A stretch of 9,045 bases of DNA from Gammaproteobacteria bacterium (GTDB lineage Bacteria > Pseudomonadota > Gammaproteobacteria > Steroidobacterales > Steroidobacteraceae): positions 1 through 9,045 of the forward strand of contig JAURMS010000133.1 in assembly GCA_030830595.1 (NCBI GenBank), read 5' to 3'. The position numbers and the translations under genes are program-made. Below, piece by piece: positions 1 through 5,362 of this stretch (positions are counted from its first letter, which is position 1; the number at the start of each line of letters is the position of its first letter). The notes under the pieces were generated by a model. It was not told the DNA's origin. It saw only the letters and a program-made list of their open reading frames with translations, and searched no databases.

Positions 1-1
1 C

Positions 2-910
2 TCGGTGCATGTGGCAGCCTTGGTCGGATTAGGACTGTTCGGGTTGTTTGCGCGCAGAAGGCCGGACACGCCTGTGGCAACGGTGCAGGTACAGTCTCCT
101 GCAGAGCAGACCCTGTCGCCCGTCAGCGCCGGTGCGGCGGGCATGGCATTGATCGCCATGCTGTTTGAAGAAATTGCCACTCGGCGAGAGACTGAGGGTA
201 ATTTTACGCTGGTGGCGAGCGTCGCGGTCTTGGGGCTCGTGGTCATTCTCAGGCAGTTGGTCGCCTCGAGGCTCAATGCATTATGGCTGCTGGGTCAGCA
301 GGATCGTCTAGAGGACGAAGTCAAGGCACGCACCGCCGATCTTGCGGCTGCCAAGGAGGCGCTGGAACGGCTCGCTACCACGGATCAGCTGACCGGAGTG
401 GCCAATCGCCGGCGGTTCGATCAAGTCATGGAGGAAGTGACCGCCAGTTGCCGTCGTGCCGGTGAACCGCTGGGCCTGTTGCTCATCGATATCGACGCCT
501 TCAAGGCCTATAACGACCATTACGGGCATCAGGGTGGTGATGACTGTCTGCGGGCCGTGGCCGAGGCGATGGCTCGCGAGGTTGGGCGCGAGACCGACAC
601 TCTCGCCCGCTTCGGCGGCGAGGAGTTCGCCGTCATCTGTCCGGGGACGCCAGAGCAGGGTTTGCTCGTCCTCGGCGAGCGCCTGCGTGCGGCAGTCGAA
701 AGGCTTGGAATGGAGCATCGGGCCTCGGACTATGGAAGCGTCGTGACCATCAGCGTGGGAGCGGCCTCGATTACCCCATCGCGCCATCTGCAGGATCATG
801 ATCTGGTGTCGTTCGCCGACCAGGCTCTTTACGCTGCCAAGGCGGCGGGCCGTAATCGGGTGGAGGCCTTCTCCAGAGTGATGGGCGGTCACCCGGGGCC
901 AACTACATGA
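2..910 (+). CDS. Membrane-anchored diguanylate cyclase (GGDEF), 5' end cut by window edge
   Basis: The reading frame is open to the left edge, so this is the C-terminal part of a longer protein. Residues below are counted from the GTG at 5. Hydrophobic stretches at about 1-16 and 67-86 are membrane segments. A charged helical/coiled-coil stretch (about 97-124) leads into a complete GGDEF domain (about 125-295). Visible hallmarks are DQLTGVANRRRF (127-138), the metal-binding IDID (161-164) with FKAYND, and the active site RFGGEEF with GGEEF at 204-208, a catalytically competent variant. The sequence RETD (195-198) lies exactly five residues before GGEEF and is the RxxD inhibitory site, so product feedback is expected. 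The enzyme joins two GTP into c-di-GMP at the inner membrane. The sensory N-terminus is outside the window, so the input signal is unknown. The epimerase gene follows after 7 bp. A PilZ-containing synthase lies 1.4 kb downstream and is a possible client of the c-di-GMP made here; that link is inference. Confidence 0.93.
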   Translation, partial: SVHVAALVGLGLFGLFARRRPDTPVATVQVQSPAEQTLSPVSAGAAGMALIAMLFEEIATRRETEGNFTLVASVAVLGLVVILRQLVASRLNALWLLGQQDRLEDEVKARTADLAAAKEALERLATTDQLTGVANRRRFDQVMEEVTASCRRAGEPLGLLLIDIDAFKAYNDHYGHQGGDDCLRAVAEAMAREVGRETDTLARFGGEEFAVICPGTPEQGLLVLGERLRAAVERLGMEHRASDYGSVVTISVGAASITPSRHLQDHDLVSFADQALYAAKAAGRNRVEAFSRVMGGHPGPTT

Positions 911-917
911 GGCTGAC

Positions 918-1817
918 ATGCGGATATTGATGACCGGCGCATCGGGCTTCATCGGTAGGCACCTGTGTCCGGTGCTTGCCGCCGGCGGTCATGAGGTGAT
1001 CGCCTGGGTGCAAACCTCGCCCTTGGACCGATTACATGGAGTCCAGCAGGTCGCGCGTTCTCTGATGGAGGTGAAAGGAGAGGTAGATGCGGTCGTGAAC
1101 CTCGCTGGCGCTTCTATTGCGGGCGGGCGGTGGACCGTCAAAAGGAAGGCGGTGTTACTCGAATCCAGAATCGACACCACTCGGCGCTTGATTGACTGGA
1201 TGGACGCCGTTGCACCCCCGCGTGTCCTGGTGTCCTCTTCTGCCGTGGGGTGGTATGGCGACCATGCCGATCGCTGGATCACCGAGGAAGGTCTATCTGG
1301 GCAAGGTTTTTCAGCGGAGCTGTGTCAGCGCTGGGAACAGGTGGCATTGGAGGCCAGGACCCTCGGTACTCGCGTCGCATTAGTCCGCACCGGGGTCGTC
1401 CTGGGTGCGGACGGCGGAGCCTTGGCGAGCATGCTGCCGGCTTTTCGATTTGGGCTGGGTGGACCCTTGGGCGGGGGGGCGCAGTACTTTCCGTGGATCC
1501 ACGTCGAAGACATCGTTGGGATCTACCGATGGCTGATCGAGAGTTCGGGGCTGGAGGGTCCCTTCAACGCGGCGGCCCCGAATCCAGTCACCCAGGCCCA
1601 ATTTGCCTGGACCTTGGGCCAGGTGCTTGGCCGCCCCGCCATCATGAACCTGCCCGCGTGGATGCTAAGAATTCTGCTTGGGGAAATGTCGGAGCTGCTG
1701 TTGACCAGCAGCCGGATGATGCCTGACCGCCTGTTGAAAACAGGGTTTCACTTTCGTCATCCGGAGGTGCGCCCGGCCCTGAAGGCGCTGCTTAGAAACG
1801 GCCGGACAGCGGACTAG
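918..1817 (+). CDS. yfcH: SDR-family NAD(P)-dependent epimerase of the YfcH/TIGR01777 type
   Basis: The 299-residue product has the usual length for this family (E. coli YfcH is close to 300). The N-terminus is a Rossmann nucleotide-binding turn, TGASGFIG, with the GxxGxxG pattern at residues 7-13. The start fits, because only four residues precede this beta-strand/turn. Other family marks are NLAGASIAGGRW (61-72), SSSAVGWYGD (106-115), which replaces the classic YxxxK segment, and WIHVEDIVG (193-201). A C-terminal region of DUF1731 type (about 250-298) follows. Substrate and physiological role are not established for the family, so only an NAD(P)-dependent sugar-nucleotide-epimerase-like fold is claimed. 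The gene starts 7 bp after the diguanylate cyclase and is probably cotranscribed with it. Its TAG stop overlaps the stop of the convergent small gene. Confidence 0.92.
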   Translation: MRILMTGASGFIGRHLCPVLAAGGHEVIAWVQTSPLDRLHGVQQVARSLMEVKGEVDAVVNLAGASIAGGRWTVKRKAVLLESRIDTTRRLIDWMDAVAPPRVLVSSSAVGWYGDHADRWITEEGLSGQGFSAELCQRWEQVALEARTLGTRVALVRTGVVLGADGGALASMLPAFRFGLGGPLGGGAQYFPWIHVEDIVGIYRWLIESSGLEGPFNAAAPNPVTQAQFAWTLGQVLGRPAIMNLPAWMLRILLGEMSELLLTSSRMMPDRLLKTGFHFRHPEVRPALKALLRNGRTAD

Positions 1818-2089
1818 TCATCTTTCCTGCGGCCGCCCGTGCCGCGTTTTTCGGGACCCCCATAGTACAAGGCACGATGGGAGAAGGCCCCGAAGCGGCG
1901 ATCCTCGTCCCCCTTCCTGCGATCAGGAAACTTCAGATAACTGCAGGCGCACTGCTCGGGCATGGTGCAGTTCTTGAGCGGCAGCAGCGGTGCTTCCGCT
2001 GCCAGTACGCGCTGGCCATCCAGTTTCTTGCTCGCTGCGCAACGAGCGCCCCTGGAGACGATGGCGACCGCCGGAAATTTCCCTGTCAT
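1814..2089 (-). CDS. Small conserved four-cysteine protein of unknown function
   Basis: This 91-residue protein has no signal peptide or membrane segment. Cysteines lie at 17, 41, 47 and 49, the last three forming a C-x5-C-x-C cluster inside LPLKNCTMPEQCACSYLKF. A basic tract DRRKGDEDRRF follows at 56-66, and another arginine/lysine-rich tail ends the protein. The layout (Cys, then LDGQR..LAAEAPLLPL, then the Cys cluster, then DRR repeats) resembles a small uncharacterised family I recall from gammaproteobacteria; this is from memory and not a database match. A metal-binding or redox role is conceivable but unproven. The start is ATG at 2089-2087 without a strong Shine-Dalgarno sequence. It is convergent with the epimerase, sharing CTAG at 1814-1817, and divergent from the synthase operon, so the 2090-2163 region may serve both directions. 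Confidence 0.75.
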   Translation of the reverse strand: MTGKFPAVAIVSRGARCAASKKLDGQRVLAAEAPLLPLKNCTMPEQCACSYLKFPDRRKGDEDRRFGAFSHRALYYGGPEKRGTGGRRKDD

Positions 2090-2134
2090 TCGCCAAGATT
2101 AATACGGTAGCGCGGCGATGTGAACCCTGAGAAA

Positions 2135-2150
2135 CGGCATTTTTATGCCG
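2135..2150. repeat. Perfect 6-bp inverted repeat with TTTT loop in the divergent leader
   Basis: CGGCAT (2135-2140) and ATGCCG (2145-2150) are perfect inverted copies around a TTTT loop. No T tract follows on the plus strand, so it does not look like a terminator for rightward transcripts. Its place between two divergent genes and five bases before the CRP-like site makes an operator or a leader hairpin possible. No function can be assigned. Confidence 0.5.
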
Positions 2151-2154
2151 CTCG

Positions 2155-2176
2155 AAATGTGAGATGGGTCACGGTT
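2155..2176 (+). promoter_or_regulatory. CRP/Vfr/Clp-like operator upstream of the glucan synthase operon
   Basis: The core TGTGA-N6-TCACG (2158-2173) matches nine of ten bases of the CRP half-sites TGTGA-N6-TCACA. Over the 22-bp E. coli consensus I count 16 matches, including the first eight bases AAATGTGA. A weak -10-like CATAAG at 2193-2198 would put transcription start near 2206 and the site centre near -41, the geometry of class II activation; that promoter is only a guess. The site covers the ATG at 2164, the first start codon of the open synthase frame, which argues that translation begins further downstream. It could also act on the divergent small gene. Confidence 0.55.
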
Positions 2177-2205
2177 TGGTTCTGGTGCGCGACATAAGCG
2201 TATAC

Positions 2206-2227
2206 GCCTGTGAGACGCGTCGCACTT
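2206..2227 (+). promoter_or_regulatory. Second, weaker CRP-like site in tandem
   Basis: The core TGTGA-N6-TCGCA (2209-2224) matches nine of ten half-site bases, but only 11 of the 22 consensus positions agree because the flanks are poor. Its centre is 51 bp from that of the first site, close to five helical turns, so two dimers could sit on nearly the same face of the DNA. If transcription starts near 2206, this site would lie at or just after the start point and could modulate or block initiation. Confidence 0.3.
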
Positions 2228-2325
2228 TCCCTTTGAGTACGCATGTACCGTTCCCTTCGACTCCGGGGAGGCGCAGCGTGAAGTTGTGCCGACAAATTCA
2301 TGAGCGATTCGGTGGAGAGGGCAGG

Positions 2326-4518
2326 GTGAATCATTCAGAAGGTCAGACGTTGCCTACGGTGGGAGGCCCGCCGTCGCGTCTCAGCGTGGCCCAAGTATCC
2401 CTGATCATCACCTTCCTGATGATCGGTGCATGGTACCTGGAATGGCGGCTCGGAACCTTCAACCCACATGCCCTGTGGTTTTCCTGGCTTGTCTATGGGG
2501 CGGAAGTCTTCGGCTTCTTCGGTGCCCTGTGCTACATCTTCACCTGTTGGCGCCTCGAAGATCGGCAGGCCCTGCCGGTACCGGAAGGCCGCAGCGCAGA
2601 CGTCTTCATCCCGACAATCAATGAGCCCGTGTACATGCTTCGCCGCACCCTCGTGGCGGCCAAGCGCATGAAGCACGTGGGCGAGGTATGGCTGCTCGAT
2701 GACGGCAATCGCCCTGAAATGCGTCAGTTGGCTGAGGAAATCGGCTGTCGGTACCTGGCCCGGGAGCACAATACCCACGCCAAGGCAGGAAACCTCAACA
2801 ACGCCCTGAAACACTGCGACGCTGAGTACATCGCTATTTTCGATTGCGATCACGCCCCCAGCGTCGGCTTCCTGGACGAGACCCTGGGTTTTTTCAACGA
2901 CCAGCGCGTGGCCTTCGTCCAGACTCCGCAGGACTTTTACAACCTGGACTCCTTCCAGCATCGCGTGGATCGTGATCATTCGCTGGTGTGGAGTGAGCAG
3001 ATGCTGTTTTTCCGGGTGATCCAGGCTGGCAAGGATCGCTTGAACGCTGCCTTCTTCTGTGGAAGCTGTGCCGTGGTGCGCAAGACTGCCCTCGAGGACG
3101 TTGGCGGTTTTGCCACGGGCACTGTGACCGAGGATATCCATACCTCGCTGCTGCTGCACAAGCGGGGCTGGAAGTCGGTCTATTACGGCCGATCGCTGGC
3201 TTTCGGGATGGCTCCAGCCGGGGCCATTCCATTCCTGAAGCAAAGGCTGCGCTGGGGCCAGGGGGCCATGCAAGTCTGGCGTAAGGAAGGCATCCTGTTT
3301 GGGCGGGGCCTGAGTTTCGGGCAGCGGATCAGTTACCTCGCCACGCTCATGCAGTACTTCGAGGGCTGGCAGCGTGGCATCCTGTTCCTTGCGCCTGTTG
3401 TCGTATTGGGACTGGGCATCATGCCCATCGTGGCCTTCGACCGCGACTTCATTGTTCATTTCCTGCCTTACATCATCTTGAACTACTGGGTCTATGAAGA
3501 AGTGGCCCGGGGCTATGGACGCAGCCTGCTGACCGAGCAGTACACGATGATGCGCTTTGCCATCTTCGTCACCGCCACCTTCGGGTTTTTCTTCCGCAAG
3601 CTTCGTTTTGTGGTGACCACCAAGATGCTGGGGGAAGCGGATGCAACCAAAAGAACCCTTTGGCCGCAGCACCTGGTGCTGATCCTGAACTCTGTAGCGA
3701 TTCCAGTGGGTGTTTTCTATCACTGGCGCTTGGGGCACCTGTCCACTGGCGCCGTCGTGGCCAACATCATATGGGCCGGCTTTGCGCTTAGTGTGGCTGC
3801 GCTGGCCATCGGCTACGCCATTCGCCTCGCGCGCCATCGCCGCCGGGAGTACCGCTTTCCGCTGCCGGTGCCCTTCAAGCTTGCTCGGGAACCGAGGAGC
3901 GTGATGGTCAGGGCCTCCGACATTTCCTCCCTCGGCTGTCGTCTGACGGGCCCGGTCGCGGTGACCGCCGTGGTCGGGGACCGCCTGGTGGGCCAACTGC
4001 TACTGCCTGCGGGCCCCCTGAAAGTAGATGCCATCGTTCGATCAAGGCTGGTGGAAAAACTGCGCAATGGCGAAGAGCGGATTTCCGTGGGTTGTGAGTT
4101 CGACTGGAAGCATTTTGCCGAACGGATGCAGCTAGATGCCTTCCTGTTCGGTTCAGACCTGCAAATGCGCCTCAATGGCTGGCGTGAACAGACGCCGACC
4201 CCCTGGGAGCGCCTGGATGCGCTGTTGAGGGGGGCCTGGCGGGGAGCAAAGCTGCCTAGGGCCGAGGGCTGGTCGCCGCTGGTCTATCGCGACGCCAATG
4301 CCGCGTCGGGTATCGGGGTCGGGTACATTTCACGTAACATAATGCCGAACGGCTCCCGAGCGCTGGTGACGGTGTTCGGCATGCCAGGCGGGGCTCGGGT
4401 GGCGGCACACGAGGTGACCGAAAACGGGGCCCAGTTCGTGGACGGCGAGGTCGGTGAACCCGAGATGATGGGTAGCAAGCTCTCGCCTCTCTACCTGCAC
4501 AGGCTGCATGCACAATGA
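2326..4518 (+). CDS. BcsA-like processive beta-glucan synthase (GT2) with PilZ domain
   Basis: This inner-membrane glycosyltransferase polymerises sugar from a nucleotide-sugar donor (UDP-glucose in BcsA) and pushes the chain across the membrane. From the GTG at 2326 it has 730 residues. Two N-terminal membrane segments (about 22-74) precede the GT2 domain with DDG (125-127), DCD (173-175), FFCGS (243-247), TED (268-270) and QRLRW (306-310). More membrane helices follow, and the BcsA gating-loop motif FVVTTK is at 428-433. The PilZ c-di-GMP domain has RREYR (506-510) and DISSLG (532-537). About 130 residues follow PilZ, ending in a beta-rich module of unknown role. The start is ambiguous. GTG 2326 has GGAGAGG five bases upstream, and GTG 2278 (746 residues) has GGGGAGG six bases upstream. 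The ATG at 2164 lies inside a CRP-like site. The downstream gene overlaps by ATGA. No BcsB partner is present in the window, so the product may be cellulose or another beta-glucan. Confidence 0.9.
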   Translation: MNHSEGQTLPTVGGPPSRLSVAQVSLIITFLMIGAWYLEWRLGTFNPHALWFSWLVYGAEVFGFFGALCYIFTCWRLEDRQALPVPEGRSADVFIPTINEPVYMLRRTLVAAKRMKHVGEVWLLDDGNRPEMRQLAEEIGCRYLAREHNTHAKAGNLNNALKHCDAEYIAIFDCDHAPSVGFLDETLGFFNDQRVAFVQTPQDFYNLDSFQHRVDRDHSLVWSEQMLFFRVIQAGKDRLNAAFFCGSCAVVRKTALEDVGGFATGTVTEDIHTSLLLHKRGWKSVYYGRSLAFGMAPAGAIPFLKQRLRWGQGAMQVWRKEGILFGRGLSFGQRISYLATLMQYFEGWQRGILFLAPVVVLGLGIMPIVAFDRDFIVHFLPYIILNYWVYEEVARGYGRSLLTEQYTMMRFAIFVTATFGFFFRKLRFVVTTKMLGEADATKRTLWPQHLVLILNSVAIPVGVFYHWRLGHLSTGAVVANIIWAGFALSVAALAIGYAIRLARHRRREYRFPLPVPFKLAREPRSVMVRASDISSLGCRLTGPVAVTAVVGDRLVGQLLLPAGPLKVDAIVRSRLVEKLRNGEERISVGCEFDWKHFAERMQLDAFLFGSDLQMRLNGWREQTPTPWERLDALLRGAWRGAKLPRAEGWSPLVYRDANAASGIGVGYISRNIMPNGSRALVTVFGMPGGARVAAHEVTENGAQFVDGEVGEPEMMGSKLSPLYLHRLHAQ

Positions 4519-5204
4519 AAAACACGGTTCTGGTTGGATGTCTGGCATGGTGTTGTTCACTTTCTGCGTCCGCAGCAGACAACACTTGGTTCATGGGGGC
4601 CGAAGGGTCTGACAGCGCCTACTCAGGCTACGTGGGGGTGCTGGTGCCCAGCGAGGGACTGGCGGAGCAGGGCAGCGGCTGGTTTCAGCGCTACTGGGCG
4701 GACACCTTCGGCTACGAGTACCTCGGCCAGCCGGGCCTGATTGAGGCCGAAGCGTACGGTGCAGAGGTGGCTGTGGGCTGGAGCGCATCCTCGGCCGATG
4801 GCTATGGCGCGATTTCCATCGGATACCGGTTCGTCGACACCGAATTGACCCCTGACGATTTAAGTGCCAGCGCCCGTGGCGGTAAGAGCGGAGCCAAGTT
4901 GCAGTTCGACGGCGAACGTCGATTCTCCTCCGCATGGAAGGCCCAGGCCATTGCCTCCTACACCACCAGTTTTGATGGCTACTGGAGCCGCATGCGACTG
5001 CTCAATACCTCCAACGCATCGGCACACCTTGGGCTCGAGGTCGCTGCCCAGGGCAATGACGAGTACGACGCCTGGCTGACCGGCCTGGTGGCGGTGTTCC
5101 AGCCCTCGGATGGCGCCTGGTCGGTTGCGCTGAAAGCAGGATACCGCTTTCAGGACGATCTCGACGGCGCCTATGGCGGGCTGGAATTGAGTCGGCGTTT
5201 CTAG
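4515..5204 (+). CDS. bcsS: BcsS-like outer-membrane beta-barrel, cellulose biosynthesis accessory protein
   Basis: The product has 229 residues with a Sec signal peptide; cleavage is likely after the SASA at 17-20. The mature part is made of alternating amphipathic strands and ends in SRRF, a terminal phenylalanine typical of outer-membrane barrels. Stretches such as SYTTSFDGYWSRMRL (around 148-162), GNDEYDAW and DGAYGGLELSRRF resemble the BcsS family (PF17036), known mainly from alphaproteobacterial cellulose loci; the assignment is by pattern and not by a search. BcsS has no settled biochemical role, and an exit-pore or polymer-anchoring role is inference. Start ATG overlaps the synthase TGA as ATGA and has no clear ribosome site of its own, which implies translational coupling with the synthase. 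A strong terminator follows, making the two genes one transcription unit. Confidence 0.72.
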   Translation: MKNTVLVGCLAWCCSLSASAADNTWFMGAEGSDSAYSGYVGVLVPSEGLAEQGSGWFQRYWADTFGYEYLGQPGLIEAEAYGAEVAVGWSASSADGYGAISIGYRFVDTELTPDDLSASARGGKSGAKLQFDGERRFSSAWKAQAIASYTTSFDGYWSRMRLLNTSNASAHLGLEVAAQGNDEYDAWLTGLVAVFQPSDGAWSVALKAGYRFQDDLDGAYGGLELSRRF

Positions 5205-5230
5205 TCGCTCAGTCAGGCGCGGAAGCTCGA

Positions 5231-5257
5231 AAGCCCGGCCATGTTGCCGGGTTTTTT
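5231..5257 (+). terminator. Rho-independent terminator of the synthase-bcsS unit
   Basis: CCCGGC (5234-5239) pairs with GCCGGG (5246-5251) around a six-base loop, and the stem is extended by weak A-T/G-T pairs at its base. It is followed directly by six T (5252-5257). It sits 27 bases after the bcsS-like stop codon and separates this unit from the GH16 gene. Confidence 0.88.
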
Positions 5258-5288
5258 ATGTCCAAAATTCCTGATTTATGTCAAACAA

Positions 5289-5310
5289 AAACTTGATCCA
5301 GTTCACATTT
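5289..5310 (+). promoter_or_regulatory. CRP/Vfr/Clp-like operator upstream of the GH16 gene
   Basis: The 22 bases match the E. coli CRP consensus at 18 positions by my count. The core is CTTGA-N6-TCACA (5292-5307), the right half perfect with trailing TTT and the left half preceded by AAA. Candidate promoter elements are TTGATC (5293-5298) with TAATCT (5315-5320), or TTCACA (5302-5307) with CATAAC (5323-5328). Both would place the site over the -35 region, so repression is as possible as activation. Confidence 0.5.
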
Positions 5311-5328
5311 TTCGTAATCTGACATAAC

Positions 5329-5356
5329 GCCGGGAATCGCCCGGCCTTGCCGGGGG
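5329..5356 (+). promoter_or_regulatory. Mutually exclusive leader hairpins covering the GH16 ribosome site
   Basis: Three arms follow each other: GCCGGG (5329-5334), CCCGGC (5340-5345) and GCCGGG (5349-5354). The middle arm can pair with either flank but not both. Pairing with the third arm would bury the G-run at 5352-5356, the only Shine-Dalgarno-like sequence before the ATG at 5363. Pairing with the first arm would free it. Such a layout could control translation, but GC-rich repeats of this size also arise by chance. Confidence 0.35.
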
Positions 5357-5362
5357 CGCGGG

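Noticed and set aside
308..952. 214-codon minus-strand frame opposite the diguanylate cyclase
   Set aside because: It lies antisense to a clear GGDEF domain and runs into the epimerase start; no coherent protein features.
2135..2150. Terminator reading of the CGGCAT-TTTT-ATGCCG hairpin
   Set aside because: The stem is only six base pairs, no T tract follows on the plus strand, and it lies upstream of both flanking genes, so it is listed only as an inverted repeat.
2335..3996. Long open frame on the minus strand (553 codons) opposite the synthase
   Set aside because: It is antisense to a gene with complete GT2/PilZ motifs, its translation is low in hydrophobic residues with no recognisable domain, and it reflects codon bias of the GC-rich plus-strand gene.
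4515..4545. Possible lipobox LVGC at residues 6-9 of the BcsS-like protein
   Set aside because: The cysteine is too close to the N-terminus to follow a full hydrophobic segment. The later ASA-A site and terminal phenylalanine fit a Sec-cleaved outer-membrane barrel better.
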